Below, one piece after another: positions 16,479-27,035 of a stretch of DNA of 64,000 nt (positions within the stretch are counted from its first letter, which is position 1; every line of letters begins with the position of its first letter). The DNA comes from Mycolicibacterium grossiae (GTDB lineage: Bacteria > Actinomycetota > Actinomycetes > Mycobacteriales > Mycobacteriaceae), in contig NZ_CP043474.1 in assembly GCF_008329645.1 (NCBI RefSeq), positions 3,534,001-3,598,000 on the forward strand. Reading direction: 5' to 3'. Under the pieces are notes generated by a model. It had not been told where the DNA came from. It saw nothing but the letters and a program-made list of their open reading frames with translations, and searched no databases. The position numbers were made by a program, and so were the translations under genes.

Positions 16479-17454
16479 CCGCGGTGTCGCCCGCCGACTC
16501 CTGATCGGCGGCCGCCGCGCGGCGAGAGTCGCTGCCGCCGTCGCTCCTCTCGCCGATCCAGTCCCGCAGCCGGCGCGCATGGGTCTCGGGAGCCGGGAAC
16601 TCCTCCTCGATCGCCGCGTTCAGTTCGGCGCCCATCATGATCGCGAAGCCGAGGAAGAAGGCGAACAGCAGGAAGGCGATCGGCGTCGCCAACGCGCCGT
16701 AGGTGTAGCCGGTGCCGGTGATCCACGTCAGGTAGATGCGCAGCCCCAGCGTCGCGACGAGGAACACGATGGCGGCGAGCACCGCACCGTAGATCAGGCG
16801 GTGCGAGGGGAGCGGGCGCGGCAGCGCGACGCGGTACAGCACGCCCACCGCGATCACCAGCCCGAGGAACAGCACCGGGAAGTACCCCCAGCGCAGCACG
16901 TTGTCCCAACTGGCCGGGATGTACTCGGCGACCTTCAGCGGTCCGAGCGCCACGAACGGAGCCGTGACGATGATGCCGACCAGCATCACGATGTACAGCC
17001 CGAGAGCGTAGAACCGTTGCCGCACAGGGTGTCTCAGCTCCGTCTGATCGTGCGCCTCGACCACCGAGTCGACGAACGCAGAGATCGCCGACGACCCCGC
17101 CCACAGCGAGATGACGAACCCGAGTGAGACCACTTCGCCACGCGCTCCGGCCACGATGTCCGAGATCGTCGGCTCGATGATCTCGGTGACCACGTTGCTC
17201 GAGAAGAGGTTGCCGGCGGTGCCGATCAACTGATTCTCGATGGTCAGCAACGTGTTCGGACCGAACAGCGGTGCAACGTAGGCCAGACTCCCCAGCATGC
17301 CGAGCAGCAGGGGTGGTAGCGACAGCGCACACCAGAAAGCGGCTTGCGCGGACTCCGAGAAGATGGAGTCGTCCCAACTCTTCGAGAGGGTGCGCTTGAC
17401 GATGCGCCAGACGTGGTGCTTCGACGGCTTCACCGGTGCGGGCTGGTCACTCAT
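16468..17454 (-). CDS. YihY/UPF0761 family inner membrane protein (Rv2707-like)
   Basis: 328 aa integral membrane protein. Family N-terminus WDDSIFSESAQAAFWCALSLPPLLLGMLG, then about six transmembrane segments (LGFVISLWAGSSAISAFVDSV, YALGLYIVMLVGIIVTAPFVAL, YFPVLFLGLVIAVGVLY, LIYGAVLAAIVFLVATLGL, LATPIAFLLFAFFLGFAIMMGAELNAAIEEE). The last motif, membrane helix followed by GAELNAA, is diagnostic of the old RNase BN/YihY family, which is not a nuclease. Function unknown; Ser/Asp-rich cytoplasmic tail. Confidence 0.85.
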   Translation of the reverse strand: MSDQPAPVKPSKHHVWRIVKRTLSKSWDDSIFSESAQAAFWCALSLPPLLLGMLGSLAYVAPLFGPNTLLTIENQLIGTAGNLFSSNVVTEIIEPTISDIVAGARGEVVSLGFVISLWAGSSAISAFVDSVVEAHDQTELRHPVRQRFYALGLYIVMLVGIIVTAPFVALGPLKVAEYIPASWDNVLRWGYFPVLFLGLVIAVGVLYRVALPRPLPSHRLIYGAVLAAIVFLVATLGLRIYLTWITGTGYTYGALATPIAFLLFAFFLGFAIMMGAELNAAIEEEFPAPETHARRLRDWIGERSDGGSDSRRAAAADQESAGDTAATS

Positions 17455-17519
17455 GACCAGACCAGCATTCCCGAAGAATCGTGGTGCTGCTCGGACCGGT
17501 GCTTACCCGGGCGCGTCCG

Positions 17520-17711
17520 TCAGGACTCGATCGGGCTGACCTCGATGACGGCCGCCAGCTCGACCAGCTTTGCCTCGTGCTCGTTGGCGTGGTGCTGGCA
17601 GAACAACAGCTCGGCACCCGAGGGCAGCTTGGCCCGGACGCGAGCGGCGGCGCCGCAGCGGTCGCAGCGATCAGCCCGGGTCAGTTCGGGACTGGTCAGA
17701 GTTGCGTTCAT
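17520..17711 (-). CDS. Small CxxC/CxxH protein (DUF7455-like)
   Basis: 63 aa. A single zinc-ribbon-like fold: DRCDRCGAAARVRAKLPSG, then LLFCQHHANEHEAKL. Cys/Cys and Cys/His pairs could bind one zinc. A strong Shine-Dalgarno (GGAGGAGG) precedes the ATG at 17711. Such mini-proteins are common near actinobacterial sigma-factor genes; function unknown. Confidence 0.75.
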   Translation of the reverse strand: MNATLTSPELTRADRCDRCGAAARVRAKLPSGAELLFCQHHANEHEAKLVELAAVIEVSPIES

Positions 17712-17840
17712 GGCTCCTCCTCCAAACTCGCGTTTCTCTACTGTGTCAGACGTTTCGGCTTCGGGCGTTGTTCCCAGACCGTTCACCGGTGTGTCGTGTC
17801 TCACCTAGTACCCAGGTTGCGGGCCCCGCACACTGAGCGC

Positions 17841-18206
17841 ATGATCACAAACCCGCCGACGCTGGTGCACCTGTGCAGCACCGCCGAATGGGACGCGGCA
17901 CGCGCCGCGGGGGAGCGCCGCCCGCCGTCGCTCGACGAGGTGGGCTTCGTGCACCTCTCGGCGCCCGAACAGGTGCACCTGCCTGCCAACCGCCTCTACT
18001 CCGGACGCACCGACATGGTGCTGCTGTGGTGCGACCCGTCCTCGTTGGAGGCGCCGATCCGGTGGGAGCCGGGCGTCGCCACCGATCCCGCGTCGATGCG
18101 CTTCCCGCACCTGTACGGCCCGCTGCCCGTCGCAGCCGTCGTCGACGTCACGCCCTACCTCCCGGGCGGCGACGGTGCCTACGCTCCGCTGACTCAGCCG
18201 ACGTAG
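17841..18206 (+). CDS. DUF952 family protein (Rv2705c-like)
   Basis: 121 aa. The fold is related to ADP-ribosyl-transferase-like domains. Typical motifs: LVHLCSTAEWDAARAAG, EVGFVHLSAPEQVHLPANRLY, LLWCDPSSLEAPIRWEPG, FPHLYGPLPVAAVVDVTPY. The His of HLC and of FVHLS are characteristic. No enzymatic activity is established for the family. The start ATG at 17841 has CACACT 6 nt upstream, a weak leaderless-type -10. The end overlaps the RidA-family gene by 13 bp. Confidence 0.8.
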   Translation: MITNPPTLVHLCSTAEWDAARAAGERRPPSLDEVGFVHLSAPEQVHLPANRLYSGRTDMVLLWCDPSSLEAPIRWEPGVATDPASMRFPHLYGPLPVAAVVDVTPYLPGGDGAYAPLTQPT

Positions 18207-18559
18207 GCGTCGGCTTCGATCTCGACGAGGAGGTCGGGCGCGATGAGCGCGGAGACCTCGACCATCGTGGCGACGGGTCGCACGTCGCCGAACACCCCGG
18301 CATGCACGCGGGCGACCTCCGGCCACGCGGCGATGTCGGTGACGAAGATCCGGGTGCGCACGACGTCGCCGAGCGAGGCGCCGCACTCGCGCAGGGCCGC
18401 CTCGATCCGGGCCAGCGCCGCAGCCGTCTGCGCGGCGACGCCGTCCCCGGGTGCGGTGGTACCGGCCACCAGCACCAGCGGGCCGACCCGCACGGCGCGC
18501 GAGTAACCGACCTGGTCCTCGAACGGCGATCCCGACGAGACGCGCAACCGGTCGGTCAC
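18194..18559 (-). CDS. RidA/YjgF-family protein (Rv2704-like)
   Basis: 121 aa. RidA proteins form trimers; the best-known activity is hydrolysis of reactive enamine/imine intermediates of amino-acid metabolism. Visible: YSRAVRVGPLVLVAGTTAPG, TAAALARIEAALRECGASLGDVVRTRIFVTDIAAW, and C-terminal ATMVEVSALIAPDLLVEIEADAY, with the Arg of VRTRIFVTD at the conserved active-site position. The GTG at 18559 gives the family-length protein; longer starts have no homology support. Confidence 0.85.
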   Translation of the reverse strand: MTDRLRVSSGSPFEDQVGYSRAVRVGPLVLVAGTTAPGDGVAAQTAAALARIEAALRECGASLGDVVRTRIFVTDIAAWPEVARVHAGVFGDVRPVATMVEVSALIAPDLLVEIEADAYVG

Positions 18560-18681
18560 CGTCGCCTCGCGCGGCCGGGTGCGAGAGCGGGTCCGATGGG
18601 CACGCGCACACGATAGCGGGGGAGTCGGCGGTCGATCCGGCGGCATGACAGGTTCACGCCCGTCTGTAACGCGGCGTTCCC

Positions 18682-18687
18682 TAGACT
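18682..18687 (+). promoter_or_regulatory. -10 hexamer TAGACT, leaderless start
   Basis: TAGACT ends 6 nt before the ATG at 18694, placing transcription initiation at the start codon. Confidence 0.5.
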
Positions 18688-18693
18688 CGTCGC

Positions 18694-19479
18694 ATGGCCA
18701 TCCTGTCGGGCTTCGCGCCGTGGTTCGTGTACTGGATCCTGGTCGGCAACGTGCCGTTCCGCGCTGCCGTACTGGTCGCGCTCGCCGCGGCGGTCGGTGC
18801 GCTGGTGGTCAATCGGCTGCGCCGTACACCCGGTCGGTCCCTCGAAATTGGCGCCATCGCAACGTTTCTCGTCCTCGCGGTGCTGACGTTCACGACGTCG
18901 CAGGCGTTCCTCGAGCGATGGATCCAGCCGTTGAGCAACGCCGGCATCCTGCTCGTGGCGCTCGTCGGGCTGCTCATCGGCAGGCCGTTCGTCCGCGAGA
19001 TCGCCGAGGTCGACCAGCCCAAGGAGGTGGTGCGCAGCGAGTTGTTCGGTCGCATCACCACCGCGATCACGTGGATCTGGGTCGGCGCCTTCGCGGGGAT
19101 GACGATCTCCTCGGCCATCCCGCCGATCGTGCAGGGCGACGCCACGATCCTCGACACGCGCACGCCGCTGTCGTTCGTCTGCTACTGGATCGTGCCGTTC
19201 GCGTTCATGGGCGCGGCCATCCTCGGCGGCCGGCTGCTCACCGACCGCATGGTGGCCGAGGCCACCAGCCCCCACGTGGTGCGGCGCAGCTCCTTCGTCG
19301 CCTTCAAGGAGCTGGGCATCGACGAGTTAATGTACCTGGCCAAGGAGAAGGCCGACCGCGAGGTCGGCGCCGGCATGGAGGCCTATGCCGTCCAGGTGGG
19401 CGGTAAGGGCACCCCGCTCACCGGCGACGAGTCCCGCGAGTCGTGGCCGGTGTCCTACAAGGTCCGCGAGCGCCGCTGA
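18694..19479 (+). CDS. Polytopic membrane protein of unknown function
   Basis: 261 aa. I do not recognise a family. There are about six predicted transmembrane segments: FAPWFVYWILVG, AAVLVALAAAVGALVVN, GAIATFLVLAVLTFTTSQAF, AGILLVALVGLLIG, TAITWIWVGAFAGMTISSAIPPI, FVCYWIVPFAFMGAAILGG. A soluble C-terminal about 70 residues follows (KELGIDELMYLAKEKADREVGAG, ending WPVSYKVRERR). It sits convergent with sigA, where M. tuberculosis has no obvious counterpart. Predicted leaderless transcript. It could be a small-molecule permease or an envelope protein; no motif decides. Confidence 0.7.
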   Translation: MAILSGFAPWFVYWILVGNVPFRAAVLVALAAAVGALVVNRLRRTPGRSLEIGAIATFLVLAVLTFTTSQAFLERWIQPLSNAGILLVALVGLLIGRPFVREIAEVDQPKEVVRSELFGRITTAITWIWVGAFAGMTISSAIPPIVQGDATILDTRTPLSFVCYWIVPFAFMGAAILGGRLLTDRMVAEATSPHVVRRSSFVAFKELGIDELMYLAKEKADREVGAGMEAYAVQVGGKGTPLTGDESRESWPVSYKVRERR

Positions 19480-19502
19480 GCGGCACGGCTCTCGGCGCCG
19501 TC

Positions 19503-20984
<1,482 letters not shown>

Positions 20985-21357
20985 GGGCACCCCTTCGGTC
21001 TTGCTGGTTCGGTGGCGTGGGCGTGCACCACCGAAAAGTCGTCGGCTGTCGAATGTTGGCGGTGACATCTCTTCGGATACTCGCCGCCATTCGTGTGCGG
21101 CCGCCGTTGACCATTGTAACGACAGAGTGAGCCGGTGCCCGATTCGTCGGCCAATTCGGCGTCTCGGCGAGCCGGAACCGTCCCAGCAATCATTCGCCGA
21201 ATCCGCCACCGCATAGCCAGAACCGCAACACCTGGACGCGTTCCGGAACGGCGGTGGGGTTCCCGTGTGCTGCGACGTGCGCGTCGCGGCGTCGAAGAAC
21301 TGCGCCCGGATTCCGATCGGGGATGCCGATTCCTTTGCCGGCTGACATGATGGACGC
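20985..21357. promoter_or_regulatory. Divergent region between sigA and the LuxR-type gene
   Basis: This 373-bp stretch holds no convincing gene. A minus-strand TACAAT (21113-21118) is the best -10 candidate for sigA, implying a leader of about 120 nt; no consensus -35 accompanies it. A plus-strand CATGAT ends 6 nt before the GTG at 21358 and may serve the LuxR-type gene. Short reading frames here lack homology. Confidence 0.35.
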
Positions 21358-24117
21358 GTGTCGGTGGGGGCCGTGACTCGGGCGGAGGAGACGCGGGCGG
21401 TCGACGCGCTGCTGCAGCGGGCGCGGTCGCGCCCGGCCGCGCTGGTGATCGCCGGCGACGCCGGAATCGGCAAGACGACGTTGTGGAGCGCCGCCGTCGA
21501 GCAGGCCCGCGCGACGGGTTTCCGGATACTCCAGGCGCGCGCCGGCGAGGCCGAATCGGTGCTCGCCTACACCGCGATCGGAGACCTGCTCGCCGACGTC
21601 GACGGCGAGGTCCTGGCCTCGCTGTCGGACCTGCACCGGCTGGCGCTGGACCGGGTGCTGTTGCGCGCCACGGCCGACGGCCCGCCGACCGACCAGCGCG
21701 TGACGAGCGCGGCGCTGGTGTCGGCGGTGACGGCCATGACCGAGCACGGCCCCGTCCTGCTCGCCGTGGACGACGCCCAGTGGCTGGACTCCTCCAGCCA
21801 GCTGGTGCTGCGGCGCGCCGCGCGCTGACTGACCGGTCGGGTGGCGGTGCTGCTCACCGAACGCACCTCCGGACCGGACGCCGTCGCCGCGGCCTGGCTG
21901 CAGCTCGCGACGCCCGACGCCGTCGCCCGGCTGCGGGTGCGTCCGATGGGACTGACGGCGCTGCAGGCGCTGGTGACCGGGCGCCTCGGTCGGGCGGTTC
22001 CGCGGCCGACGCTGCTGCGCATCGCGGACGTGTCCGGCGGGAATCCGTTCTTCGCCCTCGAGCTGGCGCGCGCGGTCGACGGTGCGACGCCGGGCCGCGA
22101 CGGCCGACTGCCCGCCACCCTGGCCGAGGTGGTGCGCGCGCGCACCGCGCACTACGGCGAGGCCGTCGCCGACGTGCTGCTGGCCGCGTCGTGCGTCACC
22201 GATGCCAGCGTGACGCTGCTGGCCCGGGCGACCGGGGCATCCACTGCCCGGGTGCTGGAACTCCTCGGCGCGCCCGAGCGCGAGGGCGTCGTCGTCTGCG
22301 ACGGCACGCACGTGCGCTTCACCCATCCGCTGCTGGCCCGCGGCGTTCACCAGCAGGCAGGCCCGGCCCGGCGACGGCGCATGCACCGGGCACTGGCCGC
22401 GGTCGAGACGCAGCCGGAACTCCGTGCCCGACACCTGGCGCTGGGCGCCACGACGGCCGACGCGGCCACGCTGGACGCCCTCGACGCCGCTGCGCGCAGC
22501 GCGGAGGAACGCGGGGCCGCTGCGGCCGCCGCGGAACTCTACGAGCTGGCGATCGGCCTTGGCGGCGACACCCCCGAACGCCGAATCCTGGCGGCGCGCC
22601 AGGCGTTCCGTTCCGGGCAGACCGTGCATGCCCGCGCTCTGGTCGCGCCGCTGCTGGGGCCCGCCGTCGACGACGGCACCCGCCAGGTCGCCGCCCTCGC
22701 CACCGCCGGCAGCCTGATCTACGACCAACGCTTCGTCGAGGCCATCACCTGCTTCGAGGAGCGCGTGCTCCCGTTCGCCACGGACGCACTCCTGCTCTCT
22801 AGGGCCCACGGCGGCATGGCGTACGCACTCGTCATGTCAGGCCGCCACGACGAGGCCGTGCGGCACGCCGCGGCGGCCGTGGCGTGCGCGCGGCGTGGTG
22901 CGTCGCCTGCCGAACGAAGCCAGGCGCTCGCCATCCACGTCGTCATCGCGTGCGCCCTCGGTGCCGGCCGCGACGAGGTCGCGCTGGCCGAAGCGCTCGA
23001 CGGCGAGGACGTCGACGCAGAGGTCCCCGCGGCGTATCGGGCACGGGTGGCGGACGCCATCACCCTCGCCTGGACGGGACGCCTCGAGGAGGGGCGTGCC
23101 GGTCTGCTCGCCGAACGCCGCCGGTGCATCGAACGCGGCTCGGACGCCGACCTCGTCTTCGTGGCGGGGCTGCTGGTGATGGTCAACGTCTGGCTCGGGC
23201 GCTACGGCGCCGCCGAGGTCATCGCCGAGGACATGCTGGCGCGGGCCCAGCAGGCCGGAGCGCCACACTCGATCGCGCTCGCGGACGTCCTGCGGGGCAT
23301 GGTGTTCGCCCGTCAGGGGCGGGACGCGGCGGCGCGTGGGGCGATCGACGCCGCCATCGACGGCGCGCGACGCTGCGGGGCGCCGCACCTGACGTGGGAG
23401 CCCACCGCGACGCTGGCGTTCCTCGAGGTGTCCCGCGGCCGCCACGCCGAGGCGCTGGCCGTGCTGGCGCCGCTACTGGCGGCCTTCGACCCGGCGGCGG
23501 GCACCGAGATCACGAGCGCGGCGCACCTCCCCGACGCCATCGAGGCGCTGGTCGCCGTGGGCCGGGTCGACGAGGCCGAACCGCTGATCGCAGCGCTGGA
23601 ACGCAACGGCTCGGCCCACGACCGGCCGTGGATGCTGGCGGTGGCGGCACGCGGCCGGGCGATGGCCTGTTCCGCGCGCGGTGACCACGAGGCGGCCGAA
23701 CGCGCCGTGCACCGCGCGATGGCCGAGCACGATCGCGTGGCGATGCCGTTCGAGCGGGCCCGCACCGCGCTGTTCGGCGGGCAGGTCGCGCGCCGGATGC
23801 GGCGCAAGCAGCTCGCGGCCCGCCGGCTCGGCGAGGCGCTGACGGCCTTCGAGTCGCTCGGCGCAGCACCGTGGGCAGACCGGGCGCGAGCCGAACTCGC
23901 CAGGGTGACCGTGGCGCGCGACCGCGCGTCGAGCCTGACGCCGTCGGAGTCGAGCGTCGCGCGGCTGGCCGCAGCGGGGATGACGAATCGCGACATCGCC
24001 TCGGCGCTCTTCATCACGCCGAAGACGGTGGAGCACAACCTCAGCCGGACCTACCGCAAGCTCGGCATCCGGACGCGCGCCGAACTGGCGCGGCACTCAG
24101 TCGAATTCGACGACTGA
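21358..24117 (+). pseudogene. LuxR-family ATPase regulator interrupted by an in-frame TGA
   Basis: Large STAND-type (LAL/MalT-like) regulator of about 919 codons. The 5' part encodes VTRAEETRAVDALLQRA, Walker A IAGDAGIGKTTLW and Walker B GPVLLAVDDAQWLD. After ALVLRRAAR-like sequence a TGA occurs at 21826-21828, and translation resumes in the same frame as LTGRVAVLLTERT, the normal continuation of the family. The rest carries the ATPase lid, TPR-like helices and a C-terminal LuxR HTH (LTPSESSVARLAAAGMTNRDIASALFITPKTVEHNLSRTYRKLGI). One CGA-to-TGA change explains the break. The downstream part could restart at GTG 21841, giving 758 aa with HTH but no P-loop. The end overlaps ppgK tail-to-tail by 21 bp. 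Confidence 0.8.
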
Positions 24118-24888
24118 CCCGGCGACCGAACCGGACGTGGCCTCGGCGGCCATCGCGGCGCCGACGATTCCCGCGGTGTTCAGCAGCGTGGCGGCCACCA
24201 CCGGGGTGCGGTTCTTCAGCAGGGGGATCCACTTGTCGGCCTTGCGGCTGATGCCGCCGCCGGCGATGAACAGATCGGGCCAGATGGCGTTCTCGACGGC
24301 GACGAGGACCTTGGTGACCTCTTCGCTCCACCGCTCGTAGCTCCAGTCCTTGCGCTCCTTGACCGACGACGCGGCGCGGTGCTCGGCTTCCTTGCCGCCC
24401 ACCTCGAGATGCCCGAACTCGGTGTTGGGCAGCAGCTTCCCGTCGTGGATGACCGCCGAGCCGATGCCGGTGCCGAAGGTGAGCAGCACGATGACCCCGG
24501 AGTTGTCCCGCCCGGCGCCGAACTTCTCCTCCGCCAGCCCGGCGGCATCGGCGTCGTTGAGCACGGTGACGGCCTGGCCGTCGAGTTCGGCGGAGATCAC
24601 CTCTCGGGCGTTGGTCCCGATCCAGCCCTTGTCGACGTTGGCGGCGGTCCGCACGATGCCGTTGGTGACGACACCGGGATAGGTCACGCCGAGCTTGCCG
24701 GTCCAGCCGAACTCCCGCACGACCGCAGCGACCGTCTTGGCGACGGCGTCGGGGGTGGCAGGCTGGGGAGTGGCGAGCTTGAAGCGCTCGCCGACCAGCT
24801 CGCCGGTGGTGAGGTCGACGATGCCGCCCTTGACGCCGCTGCCGCCGACGTCGACGCCGAATCCGCGGTTCTGTCCGTCGTCGGTCAT
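24097..24888 (-). CDS. ppgK: Polyphosphate glucokinase
   Basis: 263 aa ROK-family kinase that phosphorylates glucose with polyphosphate or ATP. N-terminal phosphate loop FGVDVGGSGVKGGIVDLTTGEL; glucose-site NDADAAGLAEEKFGAG with the catalytic Asp in ND-A-D; adenosine/polyP loop LTFGTGIGSAVI; EFGHLEVGGKEAEHRAA. AGGAG precedes the ATG at 24888. It corresponds to Rv2702 and is divergent from suhB, as in M. tuberculosis. Confidence 0.95.
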   Translation of the reverse strand: MTDDGQNRGFGVDVGGSGVKGGIVDLTTGELVGERFKLATPQPATPDAVAKTVAAVVREFGWTGKLGVTYPGVVTNGIVRTAANVDKGWIGTNAREVISAELDGQAVTVLNDADAAGLAEEKFGAGRDNSGVIVLLTFGTGIGSAVIHDGKLLPNTEFGHLEVGGKEAEHRAASSVKERKDWSYERWSEEVTKVLVAVENAIWPDLFIAGGGISRKADKWIPLLKNRTPVVAATLLNTAGIVGAAMAAEATSGSVAGSVVEFD

Positions 24889-25014
24889 GAGCACTCCTGT
24901 TCGGGACGGGCGCGGTGCGCCCACTCGGAAGCGTGGCCAGGCGAAGCCCAACAGTAGTGCGTCGGTCCGCGGGACGTCGGGCTGCCGCGCGACCCGTCGA
25001 CGATTCGTGATGCG

Positions 25015-25887
25015 ATGGTCTGCGTGACCAACCACGTGACCGACATCGACACCGGCCCGACCACCCTGCGGACGGTTGCGGAGGGACTCGCCGCCGAGGC
25101 CGCCGACTACGTCCGCCGCCGACGCGTCGAGGTGTTCGCCGCCGGTGCCGTGCGGGACGGTTCAGCGGTGCGGTCGAAGACCACCCCCACCGACCCGGTC
25201 ACGATCGTCGACACCGAGACCGAGCGGCTGCTGCGCGAGCGCCTCGCCGCGACGCGACCGGGAGAGTCGGTGCTCGGCGAGGAGGAGGGCGGTGCGCTGC
25301 TGGGGGAGCCGGGGCGGCCGCAGTGGGTGCTCGACCCGATCGACGGCACGGTGAACTTCGTCTATGGCGTCGAGGCGGCGTACGCGGTGTCGGTGGGCGT
25401 GCAGGTCGACGGCGTGACGGTGGCCGGGGCGGTGGCCAACGTGACCAACGGCGAGGTGTTCTCGGCGGCTCGTGGGCATGGCGCGACGGTGCGGCGCGGC
25501 GAGGAGGTGACCCCGTTGCGCTGCACGCCGCTCGACGAGCTGGCGATGGCGTTGGTGGGCACCGGCTTCTCCTACGACCCGCAGCGCCGCGTGGCGCAGG
25601 CGGAGGTACTGGCCCGGGTGCTCGCCGACATCCGCGACGTCCGCCGCATCGGATCGTGCGCGCTGGACCTGTGCATGGTGGCCGCCGGCCGCCTGGACGC
25701 CTACTACGAGGACGGCGTGCACGTGTGGGACTGGGCGGCGGGTGCCCTGGTCGCCGAGGAGGCGGGCGCGGTGCTGACGCTGCCGCCGGTGGACGGCAGC
25801 GGCGGCGAGTTCATCGCCGCCGCGGCCCCGGGCATCGCCGCGGACCTGGCGGCGGTGCTGCGGGCGGCGGGTGCGCCGCTGCCCTGA
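25015..25887 (+). CDS. suhB: Inositol monophosphatase family protein SuhB
   Basis: 290 aa, same length as M. tuberculosis SuhB (Rv2701c). Mg-dependent phosphatase dephosphorylating inositol-1-phosphate, feeding phosphatidylinositol and mycothiol synthesis. Metal-binding motifs: SVLGEEEGG, WVLDPIDGTVNFVYG (DPIDGT) and the C-terminal VWDWAAGALVAEEAG. Start uncertain: ATG at 25015 or GTG at 25024, neither with a clear Shine-Dalgarno. Confidence 0.92.
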   Translation: MVCVTNHVTDIDTGPTTLRTVAEGLAAEAADYVRRRRVEVFAAGAVRDGSAVRSKTTPTDPVTIVDTETERLLRERLAATRPGESVLGEEEGGALLGEPGRPQWVLDPIDGTVNFVYGVEAAYAVSVGVQVDGVTVAGAVANVTNGEVFSAARGHGATVRRGEEVTPLRCTPLDELAMALVGTGFSYDPQRRVAQAEVLARVLADIRDVRRIGSCALDLCMVAAGRLDAYYEDGVHVWDWAAGALVAEEAGAVLTLPPVDGSGGEFIAAAAPGIAADLAAVLRAAGAPLP

Positions 25888-25894
25888 GCGCCGG

Positions 25895-26545
25895 TCAGCA
25901 GGTGGCGCTGTGGATCCTGGTCAGCAGCGACGTGTCCGGCGGCTGGGTGGCGTCGGGGCGCAGGCTGGCGAGCATCGCGTCGATGTCGTCGTTGTGGCTC
26001 AGCTGGTCGTACTCGGTGCCGACGGCGAGGTCCACGGTGTCGTCCGGGCGCTGGTCCTGGTACAGCTCGGTGCACGGTGCCACCAGCCACACCGCGGCCG
26101 CCGCCGCACGGCCCGACGGGCCGAAGCGAATCTGACCCTGGCACTGCAGCCGCTGCTCGGCGTAGACGCCGTCGTTGGCCGCCGTCGGCTGCGCGAAGCC
26201 CATGTCGCGCAGAGCGCCCGCGACCTCGGCGGCCTGGCCGCCCTGACCGCTGGCATTGAGTACGCGAATCTTGGTGTCGGCCAACTTGGCGGGCATCACC
26301 TCGGCCATGTCCGAGGCCGCCACCCGCTCGCCGAGCGGTGACGCCGCGAGGTCGGGTGCGGCGGGCGGCGGGTTGCACGCGACGACCTCCTGCACGTCGG
26401 CGGGGCGGTTGAACGCCACCACCCACACGCCCAGCGTCACGACCGCCAGCACGGCGAGCAGGGCCAGACCGGGCACGTAGTTGCGTCGGCGGAACGGTCG
26501 ACCGTGCTTGTCGAACGCCGTACCCGAGGTGATCTGCGAAACCAC
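25895..26545 (-). CDS. cei: Envelope integrity protein Cei (LytR_C domain)
   Basis: 216 aa. Short cytoplasmic N-terminus (AFDKHGRPFRRRNYVPG), one transmembrane helix (about residues 26-46, LALLAVLAVVTLGVWVVAF), then a periplasmic LytR C-terminal-type domain (KIRVLNASGQGGQAAEVAGALRDMGF, RFGPSGRAAAAAVWLVAPCTEL) with three Cys, two of which may pair. M. tuberculosis Rv2700 (Cei) is needed for envelope integrity and virulence. The GTG at 26545 has TAAGGT 6 nt upstream, indicating a leaderless start. Convergent with suhB. Confidence 0.88.
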   Translation of the reverse strand: MVSQITSGTAFDKHGRPFRRRNYVPGLALLAVLAVVTLGVWVVAFNRPADVQEVVACNPPPAAPDLAASPLGERVAASDMAEVMPAKLADTKIRVLNASGQGGQAAEVAGALRDMGFAQPTAANDGVYAEQRLQCQGQIRFGPSGRAAAAAVWLVAPCTELYQDQRPDDTVDLAVGTEYDQLSHNDDIDAMLASLRPDATQPPDTSLLTRIHSATC

Positions 26546-26551
26546 CCCTGC

Positions 26552-26557
26552 ACCTTA
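26552..26557 (-). promoter_or_regulatory. -10 hexamer TAAGGT, leaderless cei
   Basis: Minus-strand TAAGGT ends 6 nt before the GTG at 26545. Confidence 0.55.
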
Positions 26558-26722
26558 GACGGCGGCCGCTCGCCTCGGCGCCGAGCGCACGAAGGTAGCG
26601 GACCACCGCTGTGATGCGAATCACAGCACCATCCACCGCGGGTCGGGGCACGAATCATTTGGCGGATGCGTTCTGCGCTGGTACAAAGCTCTGTCGCTAT
26701 GTTATGGAGGGGAAAGAGGTAA

Positions 26723-27025
26723 ATGGCTACCGACTACGACGCCCCACGGCGCACCGAGACCGACGACGTCTCCGAGGACTCCCTCGAGGAACTCAAGGCC
26801 CGGCGCAACGAAGCCCAGTCGTCGGCGGTGGACGTCGACGAATCGGAGACCGCGGAGTCCTTCGAACTTCCCGGCGCCGACCTGTCGGGCGAAGAATTGT
26901 CGGTGCGGGTGATCCCGAAGCAGGCCGACGAGTTCACCTGCTCGAGTTGCTTCCTGGTCCAGCACCGCAGCCGTCTCGCCACCGAGAAGAACGGCAACCC
27001 GATCTGCACCGACTGCGCGGCCTGA
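26723..27025 (+). CDS. DUF4193 zinc-ribbon protein (Rv2699c-like)
   Basis: 100 aa, acidic. N-terminal disordered region DYDAPRRTETDDVSEDSLEEL; C-terminal zinc ribbon EFTCSSCFLVQHRSRLA and PICTDCAA (two CxxC pairs). Highly conserved in Actinobacteria and annotated DUF4193; no established function, though the charged tail plus ribbon suits an RNA-polymerase or ribosome-associated factor (inference). Clear Shine-Dalgarno AAAGAGG before the ATG at 26723; TATGTT (26698-26703) is a possible -10. Confidence 0.88.
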   Translation: MATDYDAPRRTETDDVSEDSLEELKARRNEAQSSAVDVDESETAESFELPGADLSGEELSVRVIPKQADEFTCSSCFLVQHRSRLATEKNGNPICTDCAA

Positions 27026-27035
27026 CCCCGGCGCG

